DNA from: Geothrix fuzhouensis
GTDB taxonomy: Bacteria > Acidobacteriota > Holophagae > Holophagales > Holophagaceae
Assembly: GCF_024609325.1 (NCBI RefSeq)
Contig: NZ_JANHMQ010000001.1
Span: 1 to 64,000 of the forward strand
Direction: 5' to 3'
DNA length: 64,000 nt
Under the pieces are notes generated by a model that saw nothing but the letters and a program-made list of their open reading frames with translations, did not search any database and was not told the DNA's origin. The stretch's first letter is position 1. Each line of letters begins with the position of its first letter. Shown one piece after another: positions 16,752 to 24,933 of this stretch. The position numbers and the translations under genes were made by a program.

Positions 16752-17294
16752 CTAGTGGGCCGCCGGCAGGACGTTGCAGATCGTGCCGGTGATGTCGGGG
16801 TTCCAGAAGCCGAAGGGCGTGATCCCAAGGTCTGCCAGGGGGCCCGCGACCATCCAGGTGCCCCGGACGAGGATGGTGCCGGAGGCGTTGATGAACCGTC
16901 CGGTGCCGGAGACGATCTTGTGGGAGCCCTGGTAGACCCCGACTTCGTTGTGGCCCTTGGGGATGGGGTAGGTGGCGTTGGTCACCGAGGTGGTGAAGGT
17001 GTCCAGGTAGAGGCCACCACCCTGCCCATTGAAGGCGAAGGTGTAGCTGCCGCCCTTGCCCACGCCCACGTGGGAATGCCACGTGGCGTCGCCGTCCTGG
17101 CCGGAGAAGATGCCCACCAGCACCTCCCCGGTGTCCAGGGTGAGGTAGACGGGGCCGCCCCAGCCATCGATGTCGTGAAGCGGTTTGTCTGTGGGGAGCA
17201 TGGCCTGGGCCAGGCCCCGGACGCCGATGCAGTCCTGACCGATGGCGAGCTGGCAGCCAGCCGCGAGGACCAAGGCGAGGATTGATCTGAGCAT
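16752..17294 (-). CDS. small secreted protein, paralogue of the gene at 16208
   Basis: A 180-residue exported protein (signal LRSILALVLAAGCQLAIGQ), the first gene of a two-gene leftward operon. The mature domain carries the same motifs as its neighbour, with GVGKGGSYTF and VSGTGRFINASGT. The start at 17294 is fixed by a near-perfect AAGGAGG seven bases upstream. The function is unknown. Tandem duplication with clear divergence suggests two related surface or periplasmic roles rather than dosage. Confidence 0.75.
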   Translation of the reverse strand: MLRSILALVLAAGCQLAIGQDCIGVRGLAQAMLPTDKPLHDIDGWGGPVYLTLDTGEVLVGIFSGQDGDATWHSHVGVGKGGSYTFAFNGQGGGLYLDTFTTSVTNATYPIPKGHNEVGVYQGSHKIVSGTGRFINASGTILVRGTWMVAGPLADLGITPFGFWNPDITGTICNVLPAAH

Positions 17295-17473
17295 GACGGG
17301 CCTCCTTTTTAGAAAAAACACGTAAAGAGACATGTTGCATGTTGATTTCTTAATGGAAGGCAATATGGGCCGAGCGCCTTCCGGATTCAAACCTCAAAGC
17401 GCGGAAAAGAGGATCAAAGCGATGCAAAGTGAAGCCGCCCCGTCCACCCCTCAGGTCAGGGGTTCATTTCTTG

Positions 17474-17494
17474 ATTTTCGCCAAATTTTCGCCA
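17474..17494 (+). promoter_or_regulatory. direct repeat upstream of imuB, candidate operator
   Basis: ATTTTCGCCA occurs at 17474-17483 and again at 17485-17494, an 11-bp period placing both copies on the same face of the helix. The pair lies 26 bases before the GTG start of the ImuB-like gene. Since imuB-dnaE2 cassettes are normally SOS-controlled, this may be the binding site of the local damage-response repressor. It is not the classical LexA box of enteric or Gram-positive bacteria. Confidence 0.35.
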
Positions 17495-17519
17495 TACTTG
17501 GATCCCCCAGGAGGATCCG

Positions 17520-18656
17520 GTGCTGGCGATGTGGGTTCCCGAACTGCCGTTCCAGCTGGCCTGCGGGCGGGATGGCGGCCTGCGGGGCCGGCCCCTGGCC
17601 TTCCTGAGCCCCGAGAGCCCCCGTTCGCCGGTGCTCTGGTTCGTGAACCGCCTGGGCCGGGCCGAGGGGCTGGCCCCGGGCCTGCCCATGGATCAGGCCC
17701 TGCGGCGGGCACCGGGCCTGCGGGTGCTGGATCCTTCGCCCCAGGTCTGGTGGGAGGCCCAGGCCGACCTGAGCGACTTCCTCCAGCACTGGACGCCCCA
17801 GGGCCAGCTGGGCCGCCTGGGCGAGGCCCTGGTGGAGCTTCAGGGCACCCAGCGGCTCTTCGGGCCCCTGGCGGACACCGCCGAGCGCATCCGCCACGAG
17901 CTGGCCGAGCGCCGCGGTTGGGCCAGCCACGGGGGCCTGTCCCTCAGCGCCACCGCTGCCCAGCTCGCCGCCCGGGCCGAGCATGAGCTGGAGCGGGTGG
18001 GGGAGGGGGCCGAGGCCGCCTTCCTGGCCCCCCAGCCTCTGCGCCGCCTGCCGGACCTGCCCCCGCGCCTCCACGACCGCTTCCACCGCCTGGGCCTGCG
18101 GGTCTTCGGCGACCTCCAGCCCGTGCCCCTGCCCGTGCTGGCGGAGCTGACCAACCCCAAGGCCGCGCCGGACCTGCGGGCCCGGGTGCGCGGCGAGGAC
18201 CGCCCGAAGCTGCCTCTGCTCACCGAGCGCCCCGGCCACGCCCGCCATGGCTGGCGCCTGCAGCCCCCCCGCCTGCCCGAGGAGGTGGCGCTGGCCGTCC
18301 GTTGCCTGGACTGGCTCTGGTCCGATCCCCGCCATCCCCGGACGCTGATCTTGCGCTGGTGGGATGTGGACGGCGAACCCCACACCTGGCGGGCCACCCC
18401 CGAGGACCTCACGGCCCCGCCCCTGGTCCTGGCCCGCCGCCTCCAGCAGGCCTTCCTGGCGGGCGCCACCCGCCGCCTGCTCGTGCGCGAGGTGGAGTTG
18501 CGCTTGGCCTGGGGCCTGGGCCGCGAGCGCGGCCTCTTCGAAGACCCCCGGAACGCCAAACTCGAACGTCTCGAACCCGCCCTCGCCCGCCTCCGCCGCC
18601 GCTTCCCCGAGCGCGCCGTCCTGCCGGGGTGGATGGGGCGGGAGGTTCCGTGTTGA
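17520..18656 (+). CDS. imuB: ImuB-like Y-family polymerase homologue
   Basis: A 378-residue relative of Y-family polymerases. ImuB proteins have lost the catalytic acidic residues and act as an adaptor that brings the error-prone polymerase DnaE2 to the beta clamp for damage-induced mutagenesis. Here the N-terminus (MWVPELPFQLAC) and the later VLWFVNRLGRAEGLAPG follow the family, and no YxDD-type catalytic motif is visible. The start is GTG 17520, eight bases after AGGAGGA. imuA, usually just upstream, is absent. The partner dnaE2 follows 640 bases downstream, with a toxin-antitoxin pair between them. Confidence 0.8.
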   Translation: MLAMWVPELPFQLACGRDGGLRGRPLAFLSPESPRSPVLWFVNRLGRAEGLAPGLPMDQALRRAPGLRVLDPSPQVWWEAQADLSDFLQHWTPQGQLGRLGEALVELQGTQRLFGPLADTAERIRHELAERRGWASHGGLSLSATAAQLAARAEHELERVGEGAEAAFLAPQPLRRLPDLPPRLHDRFHRLGLRVFGDLQPVPLPVLAELTNPKAAPDLRARVRGEDRPKLPLLTERPGHARHGWRLQPPRLPEEVALAVRCLDWLWSDPRHPRTLILRWWDVDGEPHTWRATPEDLTAPPLVLARRLQQAFLAGATRRLLVREVELRLAWGLGRERGLFEDPRNAKLERLEPALARLRRRFPERAVLPGWMGREVPC

Positions 18657-18680
18657 CAGGTGGATTAATTGTTCTACATT
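18653..18680 (+). promoter_or_regulatory. sigma-70-type promoter for the toxin-antitoxin pair
   Basis: A consensus -35 box TTGACA (18653-18658) is followed after 16 bases by TACATT (18675-18680, four of six matches to TATAAT). The -35 box includes the stop codon of imuB. The start codon of the toxin lies 14 bases after the -10 box, so the leader is very short. The pair can thus be expressed independently of the SOS cassette. Confidence 0.6.
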
Positions 18681-18693
18681 TATTGGAGCCGGA

Positions 18694-18945
18694 GTGATCT
18701 TTCATTGGGAGGACGAAAACCAGGCCCACATCGCCCGGCACGGCATCTCCGAATTCCAGGCGGAGGCGGCTTTCCAGGCCGAAGACGCCACGGTCTTTCC
18801 GGATGCCGCCCGGCTGAACCGATGGGTGCTGGAGGCCACCGTGGAAGATCGGACGCTCAAGGTGGCTTTCGCCAGAGTTTTCCCCGAGGGATTCCGGGTC
18901 ATCACCGCGCATTGGATGAGCCCCAAACGCAGGAGGACGCCATGA
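18694..18945 (+). CDS. brnT: BrnT family toxin
   Basis: An 83-residue protein starting at GTG 18694 whose opening FHWEDENQAHIARHGIS matches the BrnT signature (EWDxxKxxxNxxKHGIS), followed by the helix EFQAEAAFQ and the beta strands of a RelE-like ribonuclease. BrnT is a type II toxin that cuts RNA and blocks translation. The antitoxin gene follows with an ATGA overlap; toxin-first order is typical for brnTA. The gene sits between imuB and dnaE2, an unusual place. Confidence 0.82.
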   Translation: MIFHWEDENQAHIARHGISEFQAEAAFQAEDATVFPDAARLNRWVLEATVEDRTLKVAFARVFPEGFRVITAHWMSPKRRRTP

Positions 18946-19280
18946 CTTCCAAGAAAGCCAAGCGCATGTCCATGGCCGAGTTCGAAAAGGTCTCCGGACC
19001 AGGCGAACCCCTGGAAACCCTGCGGGCCCGTCAGGAGGCCGATGCCGCTTGGGCGGAACGGGCATTCCAGGGCAGGGAGGTGTTGGGAACGCCCATTCGC
19101 CTGCGTCGGGGACGGCCGAAGGCCGGGGAAGCCGCCGCTCCGACGGTGGTGAAGGCCATCCGGTTGCCCGAAGCCCTCCTGGAGCAGCTCCAGACCAGGG
19201 CCAAGGCCGAAGGCCTCTCCCTGAATGCGCTCCTTCAAATGGCCGCTGTGGAGTATCTCATCCACCACCGGGGGGCCTGA
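18942..19280 (+). CDS. antitoxin of the BrnT pair, ribbon-helix-helix type
   Basis: A 112-residue protein starting within the toxin stop codon, with a strong AGGAGGA ribosome binding site. The N-terminal half is charged and probably toxin-wrapping. The C-terminal VVKAIRLPEALLEQLQTRAKAEGLSLN resembles the ribbon-helix-helix DNA-binding fold of BrnA/CopG antitoxins. It probably neutralises BrnT and represses the promoter at 18653. The arrangement (N-terminal extension, C-terminal RHH) differs a little from canonical BrnA, so no symbol is given. Confidence 0.75.
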   Translation: MTSKKAKRMSMAEFEKVSGPGEPLETLRARQEADAAWAERAFQGREVLGTPIRLRRGRPKAGEAAAPTVVKAIRLPEALLEQLQTRAKAEGLSLNALLQMAAVEYLIHHRGA

Positions 19281-19293
19281 GGTCCCTCCCCCC

Positions 19294-22227
19294 ATGTTCG
19301 CCCTCGGCATTTCCGATTTCTCTGTAGGTGAAGGCGTCTACCCGGCGAAGCAGCTGCTGTCGCTGGCGCGGCAGCTGGGCTACCGCGACCTGGTCTGCTG
19401 GGACCGGGGGGTGGCGGGCTATCCGAAGCTGCGGGCGGAGCTGGCGTGGATCCACGAGGCCCGGCGTCTGGAGGGCCTGCCGCCGGACCCGCGCTGGACA
19501 GGCTTCCGCCTGCACCTGGGCAGCCGCTTCACCTGGCGGGGCCACGGCTACGGCGCGCTGCCCTTCACGGATGCGGGCTACGCCGCCCTGAACCGCCTGC
19601 TCTCAGCCCAGGCCCACCTGGACCACGATCCGCCCATCCCCGGTCTGGGCGCGCCCGAGCCGCCCCAAGACTGCGTGCTGCTGGCCGAGGATCTCGCGGG
19701 CCTCGACGCGCTGCTGCGGGAGGGACTCTACGGCGCCCTGCTGGCCCATCCCCGCCGGGCGCAGGAGGCACGGAAGGCCCTGGCGGCGGGCCTGGAGGTG
19801 GTGGCGCCCCAGGTGCTGCGCTTCCGCACGGCCGAGGGTCTGGAGATGCACCGCCTCAAGCGGGCCATCGAGGCGCAGGCCACGCTCATCCGCACGAAGG
19901 CCCTGTGGGATCCCGCCGAGGCCGCCGTCCCCCGCGCCGACTGGGAGGCGCGTTTCCCTTTCTGCGAGCCCGCCGTGGAACGGGCCACGGCGGCCGTCCT
20001 GGAGCGCATCTCGGGCTGGAACATCCACTGGGGCGAGTGGGTGCTGGCCAATCCCCTGGGCTGCAAGGGCGCGGACCTGGACGCCCTCCTGCGCGAGAAG
20101 GTGCGCGCGGGCGTGGCCCGGCGCTTCCCCGTGGTCCGCGGAGACATCCTCGCCCGCATGGAGCGGGAGCTGGACCTCATCTCCGAGCTGACGTTCGCCC
20201 GCTACTTCCTGCTGGTGGAGGACATCGTGCAGGCCGCGCAGGGCGCCATGCCCCGCATCTGCGGCCGGGGCAGCGGCGCGGCCTCCCTGGTGAGCTATGC
20301 CCTGGGCCTCAGCAACGTGGATCCCGTGGCCACGAACCTGATGTTCGAGCGCTTTCTCACGAAGGAGCGCAAGGATCCGCCGGACATGGACATCGACTTC
20401 GCTTGGGACGAGCGGGAGGACGTCATCCAGTCGGTGTTCGAGCGCTACGGTCGCCACCGGGTGGCCATGGTGGCGAACCACACCTTCTTCAAGGCCAAGG
20501 GCGCCCTGCGGGCCGTGGCCCAGGCCCACGGGCGGCCCGACAGCGAGCTAAAGCAGTTGGCCCGCTACGTCCGCGGCTGGGAAGGGGGCCTGGACCGCGC
20601 CGCCGAGAACCCCGCCTGGGACATCGTCCTGCGTCAAGCCTCGGCGCTGCGGGGGCACTTCCACCAGTTCTCCGTCCACCCCGGCGGCACGGTCATCACG
20701 CCCGGCCCCTTCTGGGAGCACGCCGCCTTCCAGCCCGCGCCGGCCAAGGAGGGCGTCTCCACCACCACCTGGGACAAGGACGGCGTGGAGAACTACGGCC
20801 TGGTGAAGATCGACCTGCTGGGGAACCGCAGCCTCGCCGTCATCCGCGATGCCTACGCGGTGCTGGGCGACGCCGTGCCCGCCGATCCCGGCACCCATTC
20901 CCGGAAGGATCCCGACACCCAGGCCCTGCTGGCCCGGGGCGACAGCATCGGCGTCTTCTACGTGGAAAGCCCCGCCACGCGCCAGCTCCAGCAGCGGGTG
21001 CAGAAGGGCGACTTCGAGACGCTGGTGATCCACAGCAGCCTCATCCGCCCCGCCGCCTACCGCTGGGTGGACCGCTACGTGAAGCGCAGCCGTGGCGAAG
21101 AGGCCTGGGAGCCCAGCGATCCCGTGTTCAACCAGCTGCTGTCCGAGAGTTACGGCGTGCTGGTCTACCAGGAGGATGTCATCAAGGTGTGCGTGGAGCT
21201 GGCGGGCTGGAGCCACTTCGAGGCCGACCAGCTCCGCAAGCTGCTGGGCAAGCCCGACTGCGAAGGCAAGCTGCCCTACTTCGAGGCGCGGTTCCGCAGC
21301 GGTTGCGGGTCCCGCGCCGTGCGCCAAGCCACGGTGGACGAGGCCTGGGACATGATCCGCACCTTCCAGGGCTACTCCTTCTGCAAGCCGCACTCGGCCA
21401 GCTACGCCCAGGTGAGCTTCGAGAGCGCCTGGATCAAGGCGCACCACCCGGCGGTGTTCTTCGCGTCGGTCATCACCAACCAGGGCGGCTACTACCCCGC
21501 CATCGCCTACCTGGGCGACGCCCGCCGCCACCGCCTGGTGGTGCGGGGGCCCGACGCCAACGCCTCCGCCTGGCCCTTCAGCGCCGAGGGCGAGCAGGCC
21601 CTGCGCGTGGGCCTCATGCAGGTGCAGGGTGCCCTGGCGAAGGAGGTGGAGGCCCTGCTGGAGAACCGGGACAAACAGGGCCCCTTCGCGGATCTCGACG
21701 ATCTGCTGGGCCGCGTGAAGCTGTCGGTCACCACCGCCGAGGCCCTCTGCGCCGCCGGGGCCTTCGACCGCTGGGCGCCGGACGGCGACCGCACGCGCCT
21801 CATGTGGGCGCGGCTGGGCGGCGTGCCCCCGGGCGTGCGCCCGCGCCCCACGGACGCCTTCGACCGCGCGGACCTGGAGATGCAGATCATGGGCCTCACC
21901 CTGGAGATCCACCCCGCCGCCCTCGCCCGCGTGCGGAAGGGCGGGGGGCCCGACCGCGCCGCCGACCTGGCCAAGGTCCTGGCCGGGGAGAAACCGGGCC
22001 GCCGCCTGCGGTTTTGGGCTTTGGTGGTGGCCGACAAGGAAGTGGCCACCGAGAAAGGCGAGCGCATGCAGTTCGTCACCTTCGAGGACGACACCGGCCT
22101 TTGCGAAGCCGTGGCCTTCCCCGACACCATCCGCCGCCGCCAGCGCCCCTTCCGCGTGGGCGACGTCGTGCCCATCAGCGGGCAGACGACCCTGCAGGAC
22201 GGGCTGGCGGTGTTCGAAGTCGGATGA
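19294..22227 (+). CDS. dnaE2: error-prone DNA polymerase DnaE2
   Basis: A C-family polymerase alpha subunit of 977 residues, shorter than replicative DnaE (about 1160) and typical of DnaE2/ImuC. The N-terminal PHP domain is recognisable but abbreviated (ISDFSVGEG instead of a His-rich start). The catalytic aspartates are Asp364 and Asp366 (PDMDIDF) and Asp507 (GLVKIDLLG). A HhH and OB-fold C-terminus ends near the last hundred residues (QFVTFEDDTG). It performs translesion synthesis together with ImuB. ATG 19294 lies 13 bases after the antitoxin stop, so it may be driven partly by the toxin-antitoxin promoter. Confidence 0.88.
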   Translation: MFALGISDFSVGEGVYPAKQLLSLARQLGYRDLVCWDRGVAGYPKLRAELAWIHEARRLEGLPPDPRWTGFRLHLGSRFTWRGHGYGALPFTDAGYAALNRLLSAQAHLDHDPPIPGLGAPEPPQDCVLLAEDLAGLDALLREGLYGALLAHPRRAQEARKALAAGLEVVAPQVLRFRTAEGLEMHRLKRAIEAQATLIRTKALWDPAEAAVPRADWEARFPFCEPAVERATAAVLERISGWNIHWGEWVLANPLGCKGADLDALLREKVRAGVARRFPVVRGDILARMERELDLISELTFARYFLLVEDIVQAAQGAMPRICGRGSGAASLVSYALGLSNVDPVATNLMFERFLTKERKDPPDMDIDFAWDEREDVIQSVFERYGRHRVAMVANHTFFKAKGALRAVAQAHGRPDSELKQLARYVRGWEGGLDRAAENPAWDIVLRQASALRGHFHQFSVHPGGTVITPGPFWEHAAFQPAPAKEGVSTTTWDKDGVENYGLVKIDLLGNRSLAVIRDAYAVLGDAVPADPGTHSRKDPDTQALLARGDSIGVFYVESPATRQLQQRVQKGDFETLVIHSSLIRPAAYRWVDRYVKRSRGEEAWEPSDPVFNQLLSESYGVLVYQEDVIKVCVELAGWSHFEADQLRKLLGKPDCEGKLPYFEARFRSGCGSRAVRQATVDEAWDMIRTFQGYSFCKPHSASYAQVSFESAWIKAHHPAVFFASVITNQGGYYPAIAYLGDARRHRLVVRGPDANASAWPFSAEGEQALRVGLMQVQGALAKEVEALLENRDKQGPFADLDDLLGRVKLSVTTAEALCAAGAFDRWAPDGDRTRLMWARLGGVPPGVRPRPTDAFDRADLEMQIMGLTLEIHPAALARVRKGGGPDRAADLAKVLAGEKPGRRLRFWALVVADKEVATEKGERMQFVTFEDDTGLCEAVAFPDTIRRRQRPFRVGDVVPISGQTTLQDGLAVFEVG

Positions 22228-22252
22228 GGCTCTACAATCAACAAATTCAGCC

Positions 22253-23341
22253 ATGAAGGATGCCATGCCCGCCCGGAAGTCCACGACGCCCTCCCAGGAA
22301 ACGCCCGCCTTGCCGGGAGGGGAATTCCTGCTCTACATCACCGAGGATGGCCACCGGCGCATCCAAGTGCGGCTGGATGGACAGACGGTCTGGATGACCC
22401 TCAAAGGGTTGGCCGACCTCTACCAGACCACTCCTTCCAACGTCATCCAGCACATCGCCAACATTTACGAAGAGGGCGAGTTGACTCCCGAGGCAACTGT
22501 TAAGCATTACTTAACAGTTCAACCGGAGGGCCAGCGTCAGGTTCGGCGAGATCTGGCCCACTACCACCTCGACATGATCCTGGCGGTGGGATACCGGGTG
22601 CGTTCTTCGCGGGGCACCCAGTTCCGCCAGTGGGCCACGGGACGTCTTTCTGAATTCCTGGTGAAGGGCTTCACCCTGGATGATCAGCGGCTCAAGGATG
22701 GCCGTGATCTGGGCCAGGATTACTTCGATGAATTGCTGGAACGCATCCGGGACATCCGGGCCTCGGAGCGCCGCTTCTACCAGAAGATCACTGACATCTA
22801 TGCCCGGTGCAGCGTGGATTACGACTCCCATGCGGACCTGACGCACACGTTCTACGCCACGGTCCAAAACAAGCTCCACTGGGCGATCCATCACCACACG
22901 GCAGCTGAACTCATCCAGGCGCGGGCCGATGCCAGCAAGCCGAATATGGGCCTCACCACCTGGCAAAACGCCCCCGCCGGACGCATCCGAAAACACGATG
23001 CGGGTGTGGCCAAGAACTACCTCACCGAGGACGAACTGAAGGCCCTCAATCGCATCGTCACCATGTATCTCGATTACGCAGAAGAGCAGGCCTCCAGACG
23101 GCAGGCGATGACCATGCGGGATTGGGCCGACAAGCTGGATGCCTTCCTTCAGTTCAACGAGCGCGAAGTGCTCAAGGATGCGGGCCGCGTGACGGCGGAG
23201 CTTGCCCAACAATTGGCCGACGGAGAGTTCGAGCGGTACCAAGCCCAGCAGCGCCTCCGCGAGGCCGTCGAGCCCAGTTCCGATTTTGACCGTGCGGTAG
23301 AGGGTGTGAAGCGGCTGAGCAGCAGGAGCCGGAAGGCCTGA
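22253..23341 (+). CDS. RhuM family protein
   Basis: A 362-residue cytoplasmic protein of the RhuM family (named after a Salmonella pathogenicity-island gene). Conserved parts are FLLYITEDGHRRIQVRLDGQTVWMT near the N-terminus, the GLADLYQTTPSNVIQHIANIY segment, and LAHYHLDMILAVGYRVRSSRGTQFRQWAT, followed by a long helical C-terminal half. The biochemical role is unknown; family members are often found on genomic islands and near restriction systems. It begins 25 bases after dnaE2, but a TACAAT box at 22233 may give it its own promoter. Confidence 0.85.
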   Translation: MKDAMPARKSTTPSQETPALPGGEFLLYITEDGHRRIQVRLDGQTVWMTLKGLADLYQTTPSNVIQHIANIYEEGELTPEATVKHYLTVQPEGQRQVRRDLAHYHLDMILAVGYRVRSSRGTQFRQWATGRLSEFLVKGFTLDDQRLKDGRDLGQDYFDELLERIRDIRASERRFYQKITDIYARCSVDYDSHADLTHTFYATVQNKLHWAIHHHTAAELIQARADASKPNMGLTTWQNAPAGRIRKHDAGVAKNYLTEDELKALNRIVTMYLDYAEEQASRRQAMTMRDWADKLDAFLQFNEREVLKDAGRVTAELAQQLADGEFERYQAQQRLREAVEPSSDFDRAVEGVKRLSSRSRKA

Positions 23342-23344
23342 TGC

Positions 23345-23971
23345 CTACTTGGCGGCCGTTGCCGGGGCGGCCTTGGGGGCTTCGGGGGCGCCGACGTTTT
23401 CGGGGGCGAGGCGGCCCCGCAGATAGTCCACCAGGTGGGCTCGGACGCCCTCGACGGCGTTGGCCAGCTTGCTCTGGTTGGGGTGCAGGAACTCGCCCTT
23501 GGCGGTCTGCTCCCGAACGGTGCCGCCGAGGAACTCCCGGCCCGAGGCGTCCTTGACTCGGTAGTCGAGGGTGATCACGCAGTATTCAGTGCTGTGGTAG
23601 ACCTGCTGCGGCGGCATGTGGGGCCCGCCGCCCACGGAGGTCCAGTAGCCGAGGCTCACGCTGTCCACATCCAGCCGGGGCAGCTCCAGGACATAGGTGG
23701 ACCCCACCCCGGTCGCCACGCCTGTCGACAGTGACTGGGCCAGATCCTTCTGGAACCCCTCGATGAAGGCGGACTCGCTGCCGTATTTCTTGACGAACGC
23801 CCGCTTGAAGTCATGCAGATCGATCTTGGCGACCGGTTTGGACTGGAAGGCGGCATCCCGCAAGGGCCGAAGGCTGTCCGCCGAAGCCCTCGTCACCACA
23901 TAGATCGGCGGCTTCGGCGTGCAGGCGAGCAGCGAGAGCAGGAGGGCGGAGGGGAGAAGGAGGCGTTTTAT
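23345..23971 (-). CDS. lipoprotein without a canonical start codon
   Basis: The reading frame encodes a clear lipoprotein signal, KRLLLPSALLLSLLAC, followed by a mature domain of about 190 residues ending in an Ala/Pro-rich tail. Between the upstream in-frame stop (24002-24004) and the lipobox there is no ATG, GTG or TTG. The only plausible start is ATA at 23969-23971, with AAGG six bases upstream; CTG at 23987-23989 is another option. GTG 23899, the first standard start, would remove the signal peptide. The gene either uses a rare start codon or carries a start-codon mutation. The product has no recognised family. Confidence 0.65.
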   Translation of the reverse strand: MKRLLLPSALLLSLLACTPKPPIYVVTRASADSLRPLRDAAFQSKPVAKIDLHDFKRAFVKKYGSESAFIEGFQKDLAQSLSTGVATGVGSTYVLELPRLDVDSVSLGYWTSVGGGPHMPPQQVYHSTEYCVITLDYRVKDASGREFLGGTVREQTAKGEFLHPNQSKLANAVEGVRAHLVDYLRGRLAPENVGAPEAPKAAPATAAK

Positions 23972-24099
23972 GGGGGACCTTGGTAACAGAGAACGGAGTA
24001 ATTAATGGATATAAATAACCGGCCCAACCCGTGAGTGAGTGCTTAACGGAGTTAAGATGGATGGAGTACGAAAATGGGTGCAGATCATTCAGTTTGGGT

Positions 24100-24933
24100 T
24101 CAAGTTGAGCAGAGGGTTTGGTGGTACCTTTCCGATTCATCTCCGGAAGGTCTGTTCATTACAATGCTACTTGAATTCCTTTCCTGAGGTCTTTCTCTGC
24201 GGACTCGACGGCATATGTAGTTAATTGGATTACCTAGCTTCTTCGTGATTTCATGACTAAGGTTGTAATCTTGCTTCTCCATAGCCGTTATTAAAAGGCT
24301 ATATTGTTCATAAAGATCATCAATTGCCATCGAGCTTAGATGCGAAGTTTCACCATTTCCATGCCGAGCAGTCAATCTGGTAAGTTCGAGAATCTCTTCA
24401 AGGATTTCTCTTTCAGGTCTGGATGTTGGGGCAATTTTTGATTTATGGGCTGTGAGAACATCGTTGATTTCCTTTTCGAGCCTTGGCCACCACATTTCGA
24501 ATACTTCATCAAGAACCACCTGTTCAAGTTTACTTTCGCCTGCTTCTTTGTTAATTGAAGATAGTAATTTTTTAAAATCCGATTTATCAAATCTTGTATG
24601 TTGGAATCCGACGAGTGGGCCTTCGATATCTGTAGGTTCAACACCAAATAATGCAGTGCACACTTTTGATTTATCGAGTTTTTTAGATAACGCACCTGCT
24701 TCAAAAAGTATCCACGGCCGGTGCAGATTTTCTTTGGTTAAGAAAATCATTCCAATATTGGATGATTCAAGCTCCTTTGAGATATCTGTATCCCAACGTG
24801 CTCCTTTTTCGATGTCATTAGGTGTGGAATAGGGCTTCACAAACTGAAGTACACCTGGAAGCCACTTCCTGACGACTTCGCCAAGATCTTTGCTTTGATC
24901 ACCAGACCAACTTAAAAAAACTTTTACTGCCAT
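24100..24933 (-). CDS. TIR domain-containing protein
   Basis: A 277-residue protein with an N-terminal TIR fold: VKVFLSWSGDQS for strand A and the BB region, ISKELESSNIGMIFLTKENL, and RPWILFEAGALSK with the putative catalytic Glu. Bacterial TIR domains commonly hydrolyse NAD or make cyclic ADP-ribose signals in anti-phage defence. The C-terminal half is helical, charged and not recognised. The gene is visibly AT-rich compared with its neighbours and lies beside a repeat array, which suggests horizontal transfer. No partner effector or STING/Thoeris gene is adjacent, so it is either a stand-alone defence protein or a remnant of one. Confidence 0.8.
   Translation of the reverse strand: MAVKVFLSWSGDQSKDLGEVVRKWLPGVLQFVKPYSTPNDIEKGARWDTDISKELESSNIGMIFLTKENLHRPWILFEAGALSKKLDKSKVCTALFGVEPTDIEGPLVGFQHTRFDKSDFKKLLSSINKEAGESKLEQVVLDEVFEMWWPRLEKEINDVLTAHKSKIAPTSRPEREILEEILELTRLTARHGNGETSHLSSMAIDDLYEQYSLLITAMEKQDYNLSHEITKKLGNPINYICRRVRRERPQERNSSSIVMNRPSGDESERYHQTLCST

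Noticed and set aside
19446-22256. 936-codon plus-strand frame overlapping dnaE2
   Set aside because: Out of phase with dnaE2, Arg/Gly/Pro-rich, no motif. The dnaE2 frame has the catalytic aspartates.
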